Of a DNA stretch of 64,000 nucleotides, positions 42,244-51,591 are shown in pieces (positions within the stretch are counted from its first letter, which is position 1; each line of letters begins with the position of its first letter). Position numbers and translations under genes: made by a program. The DNA lies in NCBI GenBank assembly GCA_002841625.1, contig PHAG01000005.1:62001-126000 (forward strand), written 5' to 3'. The notes beneath the pieces are model-generated. The model was given only the letters and a program-made list of their open reading frames with translations. It had not been told where the DNA came from and did not search any database. Origin of the DNA: Firmicutes bacterium HGW-Firmicutes-1 (GTDB taxonomy: Bacteria; Bacillota; Clostridia; Lachnospirales; Vallitaleaceae).

Positions 42244-42978
42244 CTACAAAGTACCGCCATCTATTTTGATGATCTCTCCGGTTAAATAACTCGCGTTTTC
42301 AGAAGCTAAGAAAAATGCTAGGTCGGCGATTTCTTCCACCTTACCAAAGCGACATAAGGCGATAGATGCTTCAAAGGCTTCTCTTTCCTCGGAAGACAAC
42401 CAATTATTCATTGAAGTTTCAACTGCACCACATGCAATTGCATTGATTCTAATGTTACTTGGACCAAGTTCTTTGGCTAGTGCCTGGGTAAAACCATGGA
42501 TTCCACTTTTAGAGGCAGAGTATGCAACTTCTAAGGAGGCGCCGCTAATGCCCCAAATGGAAGATATATTCACAATTGAACCTGTTTTTTGAGAGATCAT
42601 TTTTGGTATGGCATGATGACATACATTGTAAATAGAAGTTAGATTCGTTTGAATAACTTTATTCCAAGTTTCTGGAGATGTTTCAGTAAATAAACCTACG
42701 CAGGAAATACCAGCATTGTTTATTATGCAATCAATAAAAGGAAAAAGGATATTTATTTCTTGGAACATATTTGATACCGACTCATAGTCAGAAACATCTG
42801 CCAGTATTGGAAGGCAATCAGCACCAAGACGCTTAACTTCTTCTGAAACAGCTAGAAGCTCTTGTAAGCTACTTGAGCAATTTATGATTACATTGTAGTT
42901 TTCTTTTGCAAATTTTAATGCGATGGCCTTGCCAATGCCTCTAGAGGCGCCAGTGATTAGCACGGTTTTTTTAAGCAT
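42244..42978 (-). CDS. SDR-family oxidoreductase, FabG-like (possible EF-P 5-aminopentanone reductase YmfI)
   Basis: This 244-residue short-chain dehydrogenase has TGASRGIG (9-16) for NADP(H), NNAG (87-90), and the catalytic Ser140, Tyr153 and Lys157 (YSASK). The segment SSIWGISGASLEVAYSASKS closely resembles the FabG-like proteins of Firmicutes annotated as elongation factor P 5-aminopentanone reductases. A general 3-oxoacyl-ACP reductase role is the alternative, but no fatty-acid genes are nearby. It overlaps the upstream endonuclease IV gene by one base (TAATG), so the two form an operon. Confidence 0.88.
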   Translation of the reverse strand: MLKKTVLITGASRGIGKAIALKFAKENYNVIINCSSSLQELLAVSEEVKRLGADCLPILADVSDYESVSNMFQEINILFPFIDCIINNAGISCVGLFTETSPETWNKVIQTNLTSIYNVCHHAIPKMISQKTGSIVNISSIWGISGASLEVAYSASKSGIHGFTQALAKELGPSNIRINAIACGAVETSMNNWLSSEEREAFEASIALCRFGKVEEIADLAFFLASENASYLTGEIIKIDGGTL

Positions 42979-43841
42979 TATTTTCCACCTCTTAGTAATG
43001 AGATTTCCTCTTTATATAAATTTGTTTTCCCGTCTAACCAAGGTGTCTCTAGTATCAAGGGCTTATCCTGACAAATAGGGTGATGAATAATTTTATGAAT
43101 TGCTTCAAAGCCTATCATATCTTTACCCTTAGGATTGTCTGTGGGTGCGCCGATATTTGCATGACGATCTTTTCTCGCGCCATTTGCATTAAGAGAACCA
43201 TTGATATGAAAGACTTTTAAGTAATGAAAACCTATGGTAGCATCAAACTCTTCCATAACACCTTCAAAATCATTAATAATATCATAACCACTATCATGAG
43301 TGTGGCAAGTGTCAAAGCATACTCCTAGTTTTTCTTTTAAATGTACTCCGTTAATAATTGCTTTTAACTCTTTAAAAGTGCGGCCAATTTCACTACCCTT
43401 TCCCGACATAGTTTCAAGACAAACATATGGCTTTGTATCAGGAGTTAATACCTCATTCAATCCTTCAATAATTTTATCAATACCATATTCAGCATCCATT
43501 TCGGTGTAAGATCCCGGATGAAGAACTATATAATCAGCACCAATTGCTTCAGTGCGTTCAATCTCTGTTTTCAAAAAGCTTTTGGCGAGGTTGTAAATAG
43601 AAGGTTTACAAGAAGCAAGATTGATAATATAGGGAGCATGAACTACAATATTGCTCAAGTTGTTTTCTTGCATAAATACTTTGCCTTCTTCGATTTTAAG
43701 ATCAGAAATTGGTTTTCTAATAGTATTTTGTGGTGCACCAGTGTAAATCATAAATGTATTTGCTCCATACGAGTGAGCTTCTTTTGCGGCTGCGATAAGA
43801 CCTCCACTCATTGAAACGTGAGAACCAAGGTATAATGCCAT
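42978..43841 (-). CDS. nfo: Deoxyribonuclease IV (endonuclease IV, AP endonuclease)
   Basis: This AP endonuclease of about 287 residues is a zinc TIM barrel acting at abasic sites in base-excision repair. [12 protein letters not shown] opens the barrel. [13 protein letters not shown] (about 59-71), [11 protein letters not shown] and [14 protein letters not shown] carry the metal-binding His and Glu residues. [15 protein letters not shown] is the second signature, and [21 protein letters not shown] the third. ATG 43841 has a GGTAAGGA site; an in-frame codon at 43886 adds 15 unconserved residues and is rejected. It is co-transcribed with the SDR gene. Confidence 0.95.
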   Translation of the reverse strand: MALYLGSHVSMSGGLIAAAKEAHSYGANTFMIYTGAPQNTIRKPISDLKIEEGKVFMQENNLSNIVVHAPYIINLASCKPSIYNLAKSFLKTEIERTEAIGADYIVLHPGSYTEMDAEYGIDKIIEGLNEVLTPDTKPYVCLETMSGKGSEIGRTFKELKAIINGVHLKEKLGVCFDTCHTHDSGYDIINDFEGVMEEFDATIGFHYLKVFHINGSLNANGARKDRHANIGAPTDNPKGKDMIGFEAIHKIIHHPICQDKPLILETPWLDGKTNLYKEEISLLRGGK

Positions 43842-44123
43842 ATCCTTACCAACCTTTCTTTGTAATTTATGATGCTCTTGAAACATCTGCTAAAAAAATA
43901 TTTTTTAAAATGGTCATAATAATAGTACTAGTATAGCATAAATTATTAAGAAGATGTATCCTTAAGATTGAAGGGAATTTGAAGAGGTAGACAACGTAAT
44001 ATTATAAAAATATTAAAGTTTTCCAAAAACTATGGTATTTTAAAAAAAATGTAGTATAATGTTTGTGGAACTTATTATTACCGATAAACTATACGCTATA
44101 CAAGGGGTTTGGAGGCAAAAAAC

Positions 44124-45176
44124 ATGAAAAAGCTTGATACATTGCTCATAGGTCTAATCGTTTCAACAATAATCATCATAACTGTATCTTTTGTTAGCGC
44201 TACAGTTGATAATATAAATAAAACGAGTGATGGTAATACAAATGATAAGAGTAATTTGGGTGGAGAAGAATCCCAGGAACAACTTGAATCTTTTACAGGA
44301 TTGCTCATAGGATTAGACGCATCTAAGGGACTGACAGATGTACTTATGGTGGGCGTAATGGATATTGAAAGTGGTGACATTAAAGTGGTCTCGGTTCCTA
44401 GAGATTTGGAGATTGATTTCGGCCTAGAAGAATTTCAACAAATTAAGGAAAATAATCCTGACAATAATGTTCAGTATTGTAAGTTAAATGAGGTATATTC
44501 TTATACAGGACATAATGAGCGGGCATTGAAAGATTTAAAAGAAATAATTGGAATTATTACTGGTCTGGAAATAGATTATATGGCACGAATTGATGTAAAT
44601 GGTTTTAGTGATTTAGTTGATGTTATTGGTGGTGTAGAATTTTATGTTCCAGAGGATATGTATTATCGAGACCCATTTCAGGATCTATATATTGATTTAG
44701 AAGAAGGCCTTCAAATGTTAGATGGAGATAAGGCTGAACAACTTGTTAGATATAGAAAATATCAAATGGGAGATTTACAACGTATTAAAGTACAACAAGA
44801 GTTTATGGTTACATTGTTCGATAAAGTAATGAATGTAAATGATTTTGATCAGGTTAAACAACTTGCAACTACCGGTTATGGTATTTTTGAAGCAGACTTT
44901 GGTTTGGTCTTAGCATTACAATATGCAGAATATTTTTTTGAATTGGATATAAATAAAGTTTTAAGCACAACGAATATGGTTACTATACCATCTTACGGAG
45001 AGAAAATCGATGAAGCATGGTATCAGAGATGGGATGTTGAAGAAGCGCATCAAGTTGTTAGTGATTTGTTAGAAGGACCACCAGATACAGTTGGAGAGGT
45101 ATTAGAACAACAAGAGAAAGAGCGAGCAGAACAACAAGAAGGACAACAAACGATTTCAGAATTTGAAACGGAGTGA
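44124..45176 (+). CDS. LytR-CpsA-Psr (LCP) family protein
   Basis: This protein of about 350 residues has an N-terminal membrane anchor (about 6-27) and an extracytoplasmic LCP domain. LLIGLDASKGLTDVLMVGVM carries the first conserved Asp. VSVPRDLEIDF is the arginine/polyprenyl-phosphate segment, NGFSDLVDVIGGVEFYVPED and GDKAEQLVRYRK the later ones. LCP proteins transfer lipid-linked glycopolymers to peptidoglycan. The Glu/Gln-rich tail is low complexity. ATG 44124 follows TTGGAGG; TTG 44109 is less likely. It is the first of two LCP genes in a row. Confidence 0.92.
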   Translation: MKKLDTLLIGLIVSTIIIITVSFVSATVDNINKTSDGNTNDKSNLGGEESQEQLESFTGLLIGLDASKGLTDVLMVGVMDIESGDIKVVSVPRDLEIDFGLEEFQQIKENNPDNNVQYCKLNEVYSYTGHNERALKDLKEIIGIITGLEIDYMARIDVNGFSDLVDVIGGVEFYVPEDMYYRDPFQDLYIDLEEGLQMLDGDKAEQLVRYRKYQMGDLQRIKVQQEFMVTLFDKVMNVNDFDQVKQLATTGYGIFEADFGLVLALQYAEYFFELDINKVLSTTNMVTIPSYGEKIDEAWYQRWDVEEAHQVVSDLLEGPPDTVGEVLEQQEKERAEQQEGQQTISEFETE

Positions 45177-45311
45177 CTATTCCTAATGAAAGAAGTAAAC
45201 TTCATTAATAGTAACTTTGTTTGCTCAACATCTCTAAACAGATAGATTGAAAAATACATGATCATTTGGTATACTTATTTAAGTATAGTAACATTACACA
45301 GGAGGCAACAA

Positions 45312-46589
45312 GTGGCTAGAGAAGTACAGAAGAAGAAAAAATCTAAAAACAGATTATTAAGCAAATTTCTAAAGGTGTTTGTTTTGGCATTTATTATGTT
45401 AACAATTGTAGTTTTAATAGGAACTGGGGTATCCCTTTTGGTTAAAAATTTAGGGAAAACTGACCCAAAGGTTGGCAAAGACGCTGAAGAACTAAAGAAG
45501 ATAACTACTTTTGCTGTTTTTGGTCTAGACAAGGACAAGTTTAGAACAGACGTAGTTATGCTATTATTTTTTAATAATGAAACAAAAAAAATTGATATTG
45601 TTTCAATACCAAGAGATACTATGGTTACTATACCTGATGATATGTATGAAGATATACAAGAACGTAGAAGTGGTGTTAATCAAACGATTAAAATAAATGA
45701 AATACCTGCATATTATGAACCTGAGGATAGAAATGATGCTTCGGTAAAAATCATAGAAGAGACCTTAGATATAGATATTGATTATTATATGACTTTAAAT
45801 CTTGATGGCTTTACGAAGATTGTTGATATTGTTGGACCAATTGAGGTTGATATTCCATTTGATATGAATTATTCAGACCCATTTCAGGACCTATATATTA
45901 ATTTAGATGCGGGAGTTCAATATATCGATGGTGATCAAGCGGAACAACTTATTCGTTATCGAAAGGGTTATGCAAATGGTGACTTGGGTAGAATAGAGAC
46001 CCAGCACAAGTTTATGAAATCCTTTATTGAGCAATTATTAGTAGTAGAAAACAAAATGAATATTGTGAACATAGCAAAGTCCGTATTGGTGTATGTTGAA
46101 ACGGATTTTGTGACGGCAATTGATTATGTTAATTATATAGATGATATCTCAGCAGAAAATATTTCAATTGAGACAATACCAGGAGATACTAAAACGATTG
46201 GAAGATCCTACTTTATCCACGATGAAGTTGGTACGAAAGCCCTATTTGACAGTATCATAAATGCAACGTTGGAAAATGCTGAAACTGAAGTAGAAGAAGA
46301 GGTTTTAATAGATGTTAAAACTTTAAATATTTCAGTACAAAATGGTACATATACATCTGGTCTTGCTGCAAAATATAAAGGAACATTAGAAGAAGGTGGA
46401 TATACAGTATCAGAAGCAATTGACTATACAGAAAAACCTGTAAGCGCTACTAGGTTAATTGTTCCAAACGATAAAGTTGGACAAGAATTGGCACCTTTCT
46501 TTGAGAATCCTTCAATCGAAGTGAAGGAGAGTCTGTTAGAAGAAGAAACTGGAGTAATCATTATATTAGGAGAAAGCGATGGCGAATAA
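45312..46589 (+). CDS. LCP family protein with C-terminal LytR_C domain
   Basis: This protein of about 425 residues has a very basic N-terminus (KKKKSKNR), one membrane helix (about 20-42), an LCP domain and a LytR_C domain. The LCP domain has FAVFGLDKDKFRTDVVMLLF, VSIPRDTMVTIP, NLDGFTKIVDIVGPIEVDIP and GDQAEQLIRYRKGY. The LytR_C domain lies at about 330-420 (LNISVQNGTYTSGLAAKYKG). The GTG 45312 start has AGGAGG before it; an upstream in-frame ATG does not. It is similar along its length to the preceding LCP gene, suggesting duplication, but only this copy has LytR_C. It overlaps the next gene by 11 bp. Confidence 0.92.
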   Translation: MAREVQKKKKSKNRLLSKFLKVFVLAFIMLTIVVLIGTGVSLLVKNLGKTDPKVGKDAEELKKITTFAVFGLDKDKFRTDVVMLLFFNNETKKIDIVSIPRDTMVTIPDDMYEDIQERRSGVNQTIKINEIPAYYEPEDRNDASVKIIEETLDIDIDYYMTLNLDGFTKIVDIVGPIEVDIPFDMNYSDPFQDLYINLDAGVQYIDGDQAEQLIRYRKGYANGDLGRIETQHKFMKSFIEQLLVVENKMNIVNIAKSVLVYVETDFVTAIDYVNYIDDISAENISIETIPGDTKTIGRSYFIHDEVGTKALFDSIINATLENAETEVEEEVLIDVKTLNISVQNGTYTSGLAAKYKGTLEEGGYTVSEAIDYTEKPVSATRLIVPNDKVGQELAPFFENPSIEVKESLLEEETGVIIILGESDGE

Positions 46590-47145
46590 TATGAAAACAA
46601 AATTTGTTATGATTATAATGTGTGTATCATTGTTAATAACAATTGGTGTTGTATATGATAAAACCAAAGCCGCTAGTAGCGACCCTGGTTCTGTTTCTGA
46701 TCCTTTGGTAACAAAAAGCTACGTTGATAAGCTAAATGGTGACCTATTAAAAGAAGTAAAGGCTATGATGGGACAAACTGGAACAACGGGATCAACGCAA
46801 CCAACAAATATGACTGAAATATATAAATATATAGATAACAAGCTTGCCGTAATCGCTGCAAATGGCGTTAGTGTTTCAAAGGGTTATGTGGTAGTTACTG
46901 TAGACGCAGGTAAAAAGATAATTGGTGGAGATAGTACACAGTTTATTGTGAGGTCAGGTCAAGCAAAGGTAATTGCAAATTCTGCAGGCGATGGACTAGC
47001 GGATGTTACTGGTGGAAAAGACGTTAAAGGGGAAGAAATTGTTGAAGCGAATCACTTATTAATAGTACCAAAGGCAGATGGTAGAGGTTTGTCTATTAGC
47101 AAAAAAAGCTATATTATGGTGCAAGGTAATTATACTCTTCAGTAG
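46579..47145 (+). CDS. Secreted or membrane-anchored protein of unknown function
   Basis: This 188-residue protein is not a family I can name. A hydrophobic signal or anchor segment (about 8-26) is followed by SSDPGSVSDPLVTKSYVD, a motif I associate with small exported proteins of Firmicutes. A short amphipathic helix, a Thr/Gly-rich linker (GQTGTTGSTQPTN) and a beta-rich domain from about residue 90 follow, with repeated Gly-Gly turns (KIIGGDSTQF, VTGGKDVKG). It lies between LCP and TagA-type genes and overlaps the LCP gene, so it probably works at the cell surface with them. Confidence 0.55.
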   Translation: MANNMKTKFVMIIMCVSLLITIGVVYDKTKAASSDPGSVSDPLVTKSYVDKLNGDLLKEVKAMMGQTGTTGSTQPTNMTEIYKYIDNKLAVIAANGVSVSKGYVVVTVDAGKKIIGGDSTQFIVRSGQAKVIANSAGDGLADVTGGKDVKGEEIVEANHLLIVPKADGRGLSISKKSYIMVQGNYTLQ

Positions 47146-47192
47146 GCAACAGAGTATGGCATTAAAAACAAATTATTTGAGGAGTGCTTGTA

Positions 47193-47930
47193 ATGAAAAG
47201 TAATAAAATTAATATACTAGGAGTTCATTTTGACGCTGTAACAATGAACGAAGCAACTAAGCTGGCCTTAAGTTTTTTAGAGGATGTTCATAAGAGAATG
47301 ATTTTCACTGCTAATCCAGAAATTGTAATGGAAGCTACTAAGAATAGTGACTTCCTACATATTATAAATAAAGGTGACCTTATTGTTGCTGATGGAATAG
47401 GTGTCGTAATTGGCTCGAAAATAATCAAAAATCCATTACCTGAAAGAGTGGCGGGATATGACTTGGTACAAAACATATTTAAAGCCATTAAGAGTACAGA
47501 AAAGACCGTTTATTTTTTTGGGGCAGCACCAGGGATTGCAAACAAAGCCGCAAAAAGGATGATGCACCAACATAATGGATTAAAAATTGTTGGTACCCAT
47601 GATGGATATTTCGACAAAGAAGAGGAACAGAAAATACTGTTGCAAATCAACGAGTTGAAGCCAGACTTATTACTAATTGGATTAGGAGCTCCTAAGCAAG
47701 AAAAATGGTTATTTGATCATATTGAAGCCCTAAATGTGAAGGTGTGTATTGGTGTTGGAGGTAGCTTTGATGTAATGTCTGGAGAAATAAAAAGAGCGCC
47801 AAAGCTTTTCATTAAATTAGGACTCGAATGGTTTTATAGATTAATTACACAACCAACTCGTTTAAAAAGAATGATGAAGTTACCTATTTTTTTAGTAGAT
47901 GTATTTATACATCGAAAAGAGTATAGATAA
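47193..47930 (+). CDS. WecG/TagA/CpsF family glycosyltransferase
   Basis: This protein of about 245 residues belongs to the GT26 family. These enzymes add N-acetylmannosamine or a similar sugar to undecaprenyl-PP-GlcNAc, starting wall teichoic acid or capsule linkage units. TANPEIVMEA (about 36-45), VADGIGVVIGSKI with the catalytic Asp, ERVAGYDLV, YFFGAAPGIA, and LLIGLGAPKQEKW are the family blocks. It is membrane-associated through a basic C-terminus. Together with two LCP genes upstream it suggests a wall glycopolymer pathway. ATG 47193 follows GAGGAG. Confidence 0.92.
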   Translation: MKSNKINILGVHFDAVTMNEATKLALSFLEDVHKRMIFTANPEIVMEATKNSDFLHIINKGDLIVADGIGVVIGSKIIKNPLPERVAGYDLVQNIFKAIKSTEKTVYFFGAAPGIANKAAKRMMHQHNGLKIVGTHDGYFDKEEEQKILLQINELKPDLLLIGLGAPKQEKWLFDHIEALNVKVCIGVGGSFDVMSGEIKRAPKLFIKLGLEWFYRLITQPTRLKRMMKLPIFLVDVFIHRKEYR

Positions 47931-47939
47931 AGGGAGATA

Positions 47940-48806
47940 ATGATGGTAGGTATAAGTAGAAAAAACCCAGTAATTGACTATCTTCTAATTGTTATTGGTA
48001 CAACCTTTTTGGCGCTTGCTATTAATTTGTTTTTTGATGATTTAGGCATGGTTATCGGTGGTGTTACTGGGATAGCAATCATAATTAAAAAAGTAACAGA
48101 GAATATTGTGACAGGCGGCATACCTATTTGGATTACAAATCTAGTAATCAATGTGCCGTTGTTTTTAATTGCTGTTTTAGTAAAGGGGAAAAGCTTTGGA
48201 AGAAAAAGTATTTTTGCTACCCTTTATCTATCTTTAGCTTTATATTTAACACAAGGAATGGCGTCAATTACAGAAGACATTTTGCTTGGATGTATCTTTG
48301 GTGGAGTATTGTCTGGTATTGGACTTGGGCTCGTTTTCTATGCACTTGCTACAACAGGGGGAACGGATCTTGCGGCTAGTATCATTCAACATTTTATAAA
48401 TTATATATCTATTGCTAAGATTATGATGTTTTTAGATGGAATGATTATTGCATTTGGGTTTTTTGTATTTGGACCGGAAAAAACCATGTATGCATTAATT
48501 TCGGTATATATATCAGTTAAAGTGATTGATGCTCTTTTAGAGGGTATGAGCTTCGCTAAGGCGGCTTTTATTATTACTGAAAAGGAAGAAGAAATCACAA
48601 AGGAAATATTTGATAAGCTTGAGAGAGGCCTTACTGGACTTCATGGTGAGGGTATGTACACTGGAATAGCAAAGAAGGTATTGTTGTGTGTCGTTTCTCA
48701 ACGACAAATTGTTCAATTAAAAGATATTGTTAGAAGCCAAGATAAGAATGCGTTTGTTATTGTTGCAGATGTAAGGGAAGTTCTTGGAGAAGGGTTCCTA
48801 GAATAG
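47940..48806 (+). CDS. YitT family membrane protein (DUF161/DUF2179)
   Basis: This 288-residue protein has five or six N-terminal membrane helices with LAINLFFDDLGMVIGGVTGI (about 21-40) and YALATTGGTDLAASIIQ. These match the YitT_membrane domain. A C-terminal soluble DUF2179 domain (about 215-285: GLTGLHGEGMYTGIAKKVLLCV) follows. The function is not established; some members are predicted transporters. GGGAGATAATG lies before the start. It is the last gene of the LCP-TagA cluster. Confidence 0.88.
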   Translation: MMVGISRKNPVIDYLLIVIGTTFLALAINLFFDDLGMVIGGVTGIAIIIKKVTENIVTGGIPIWITNLVINVPLFLIAVLVKGKSFGRKSIFATLYLSLALYLTQGMASITEDILLGCIFGGVLSGIGLGLVFYALATTGGTDLAASIIQHFINYISIAKIMMFLDGMIIAFGFFVFGPEKTMYALISVYISVKVIDALLEGMSFAKAAFIITEKEEEITKEIFDKLERGLTGLHGEGMYTGIAKKVLLCVVSQRQIVQLKDIVRSQDKNAFVIVADVREVLGEGFLE

Positions 48807-48890
48807 GAAGAAATGTGGCGAGCTTTTCCAACAAAATTAGTATAAAATGCCTATAGCATTATTGTAGGAGAACAAGTGGGAAAAAATAAT

Positions 48891-48914
48891 TTGTCTATAA
48901 TAGACACTTTTTTT
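48891..48914 (+). terminator. Small terminator-like hairpin after the YitT gene
   Basis: TGTCTA (48892-48897) and TAGACA (48901-48906) form a six-base-pair stem with a three-base loop and a CTTTTTTT tail. A second short palindrome, AATGC-CTATA-GCATT, lies about 40 bp upstream. Confidence 0.65.
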
Positions 48915-49077
48915 CTGCTTTTTTTAGCGTATATATTCATTAATACATGCAGTGTGCATATTACACAAAGATTTTTAGAATTCTTTGTAGAAATAATAGG
49001 TGGCATAAGTAATATATCTATAGTATAGTTACTAAAGAGAAATTCGTGCATAAATTTGACATAGGGAGCAGGATAAT

Positions 49078-50190
49078 ATGGCAAATATTTCCTTGAAGGG
49101 AATTAAAAAGATTTATCCAAATGGAATTACAGCTGTGCAAGATTTGAGTTTAGAAATTGAAGACAAAGAATTCGTTATTTTGGTTGGACCATCAGGATGT
49201 GGAAAATCTACAGCCTTGCGTATGATTGCAGGATTAGAAGAAGTTACTGAGGGAGAATTATTTATCGATAATGTCTTTGCAAATAGTATAGAGCCTATTG
49301 ATAGAGATATTGCTATGGTATTTCAGAATTATGCATTGTATCCAGATATGACGGTTTATCAAAACATTGCTGCGGGACTTAAAGCAAAAAAAGTCTCTTC
49401 AAATGAAATACATGAGCGTGTCCTAGAAGCAGCTAAAACATTAAAAGTTGAGCAATTGCTAGATCGAATGCCGTGTTCCTTATCAAGTGGACAGCAACAA
49501 AGAGTTGCAATGGGAAGAGCACTTGTGAAACGACCAAAGGTTTTTTTAATGGATGAACCCTTGTCAAATTTGGATGCAAAGCTACGTATTAAAGTAAGAA
49601 TGGAACTAGCAAAGCTACATAAAAAGCTACAAACGACTGTAATATATGTAACACATGACTATGTTGAGGCTATGGCCTTAGGAACTAGATTGGTTGTAAT
49701 GAGAGATGGAATTATTCAACAGGTAGACACTCCGATCAATTTATATACGAAACCTAAAAATAAGTTTGTGGCAGGGTTTTTCGGGGCACCTTCCATGAAT
49801 TTTATTGAAGGTATCGTCTCACCCGTAGATCAGGGGTTAGAGTTATTATTTGGCAACCAGAGAATCCAGTTGCCAAAAAGCAAAGAAAGTTTACTCTTAG
49901 AAAAAGGATATTTGAATAAAGAAATAATTATGGGTATTCGTCCTGAGAATATACATAATTCACAAATTTTTCTTGAAGCATCGAAGGGCAGCATTGTTAA
50001 GGCGACAGTAGAAGCGATAGAAATATTGGGTGCTGAAGCATACCTATATCTAAATGCAGAGGACTTCGATATTACAGCAAAAGTTGATGTTAGAGCTTTG
50101 GCAAATGAAGGCGATACAATACACATTGGATTAGATCTGAATAAAATACATTTTTTTGACAAAGATACAGAAGATTCAATAAGTAATTAG
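49078..50190 (+). CDS. Orphan sugar ABC transporter ATPase (MsmX/UgpC/MalK-like)
   Basis: This 370-residue ATPase is of the MalK/UgpC class. It has Walker A GPSGCGKST (37-45), the Q-loop VFQNYALYP, Walker B FLMDEP (156-161) followed by LSNLDAKLR, and a C-terminal TOBE/OB regulatory domain (about 235-365). The ABC signature is LSSGQ (135-139) rather than LSGGQ. No permease or binding-protein gene is nearby, so it may be a shared ATPase energising several sugar importers elsewhere, as MsmX does in Bacillus. That is inference. GGGAGCAGG precedes the start. Confidence 0.9.
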   Translation: MANISLKGIKKIYPNGITAVQDLSLEIEDKEFVILVGPSGCGKSTALRMIAGLEEVTEGELFIDNVFANSIEPIDRDIAMVFQNYALYPDMTVYQNIAAGLKAKKVSSNEIHERVLEAAKTLKVEQLLDRMPCSLSSGQQQRVAMGRALVKRPKVFLMDEPLSNLDAKLRIKVRMELAKLHKKLQTTVIYVTHDYVEAMALGTRLVVMRDGIIQQVDTPINLYTKPKNKFVAGFFGAPSMNFIEGIVSPVDQGLELLFGNQRIQLPKSKESLLLEKGYLNKEIIMGIRPENIHNSQIFLEASKGSIVKATVEAIEILGAEAYLYLNAEDFDITAKVDVRALANEGDTIHIGLDLNKIHFFDKDTEDSISN

Positions 50191-50236
50191 TTTTAATTGC
50201 TATTAAGGGCTAGTTTTAGCAGTAAAATAACTATAT

Positions 50237-50280
50237 TTAGAGGAAATGCACAAAATTATGCATTTCCTCTTTTAATTTTT
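50237..50280 (+). terminator. Rho-independent terminator after the ABC ATPase gene
   Basis: AGAGGAAATGCA (50239-50250) and TGCATTTCCTCT (50259-50270) form a perfect 12-bp stem with an eight-base loop, followed by TTTAATTTTT. Confidence 0.92.
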
Positions 50281-50358
50281 CACAATATGTTATAAAATAG
50301 AAACTAGAGTATAGAATGTATAGAAAGAGTAAACAGTACTTGAAAAGGAGCTAAGAAG

Positions 50359-51450
50359 ATGATATCAAATCAAATATTGCAAAATACGATTGATGGACTA
50401 AAAGCTATTACACGAATCGAGCTAAGTGTAATGGATTTAGATGGAAAGATTATTGCGACAACAGAAGATGGAATTATCGATGAATATAATACCGCTGTTG
50501 CGGATTTTGTTATATCCCAAGCAGAAAGCCAATTGATACAAGGATACCAATTTTTCAAGGTTTTTGATGACCATTCGCCTGAGTATGTAATTTCTGCAAA
50601 GGGTGAAGCGGAGGATGTATATAAAATTGGGAAAATTGCATCTTTTCAAATACAAAACCTATTGGTTGCGTATAAGGAAAGATTCGATAAAGATAACTTT
50701 GTCAAAAACCTTCTTCTTGATAATCTATTGCTTGTGGATATTTACAATAGAGCAAAAAAACTGCATATTGAAATGGACGTAAGAAGAGTTACTTTGATTA
50801 TTGAAACGAAGATTGAAAAAGATGCAAATGCATTAGAAATTGTTAGAAATATATTTCCTTCAAAAACAAAGGATTTCATTACAGCTGTAGATGAGAAAAA
50901 TATAATTCTAGTAAAAGAATTAAAGGATTCAGAGACAATCGAAGATATGGAAAAAATGGCAAGTGCCATATTAGATACGTTAAATGCAGAAGCATTGAGT
51001 TCAGTCTATATAGCGATTGGAACGATTGTTAAAGATATTAAGGATGTATCTCGTTCTTATAAAGAAGCAAAAATGGCATTAGAAGTTGGAAAGATTTTCT
51101 TTGTTGAGAAACATGTTATGGCATATGACAATTTAGGCATTGGAAGACTTATTTATCAATTGCCAATACCTTTATGTAAGATGTTTATCTCCGAAATCTT
51201 TAGTACAAAATCACCTGATGATTTTGATGAAGAAACACTTACAACGATTAATAAGTTCTTTGAAAATAGCCTAAATGTATCTGAAACATCAAGACAATTA
51301 TATATTCATAGAAATACCTTGGTTTACAGACTAGATAAGCTGCAAAAAAATACTGGATTAGATTTAAGAGTATTTGATGATGCGATTACTTTTAAGATTG
51401 CACTTATGGTAGTAAAATATATGAAGCATATGATTGAATCAGATTATTAA
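50359..51450 (+). CDS. CdaR-like sugar diacid transcriptional regulator (PucR C-terminal HTH)
   Basis: This 363-residue protein has an N-terminal diacid-recognition-type sensor (about 1-110: ILQNTIDGLKAITRIELSVM). A central GGDEF-like/PucR region (about 140-250, with YIAIGTIVKDIKDVSRSYKE) follows. The C-terminal HTH is at about 305-355, with SETSRQLYIHRNTLVYRLDK, the HTH_30 motif. The architecture is that of CdaR and related activators of sugar-acid or glycerate use. The AAGGAGC site fits the start. Target genes are not evident, though a sugar-importer ATPase lies just upstream. Confidence 0.85.
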   Translation: MISNQILQNTIDGLKAITRIELSVMDLDGKIIATTEDGIIDEYNTAVADFVISQAESQLIQGYQFFKVFDDHSPEYVISAKGEAEDVYKIGKIASFQIQNLLVAYKERFDKDNFVKNLLLDNLLLVDIYNRAKKLHIEMDVRRVTLIIETKIEKDANALEIVRNIFPSKTKDFITAVDEKNIILVKELKDSETIEDMEKMASAILDTLNAEALSSVYIAIGTIVKDIKDVSRSYKEAKMALEVGKIFFVEKHVMAYDNLGIGRLIYQLPIPLCKMFISEIFSTKSPDDFDEETLTTINKFFENSLNVSETSRQLYIHRNTLVYRLDKLQKNTGLDLRVFDDAITFKIALMVVKYMKHMIESDY

Positions 51451-51591
51451 ATTAATATTACGAGTATTTACCTATAGAATTATTCCCGTGTCTGTAGTAA
51501 GATAATGAGAGACATGTAGAAAGATAGGTTTTTTTGGCATGTTTTGAAACAATGAAAGACAAAATGATATGGGATAGGAGGCAGGCAAGCA

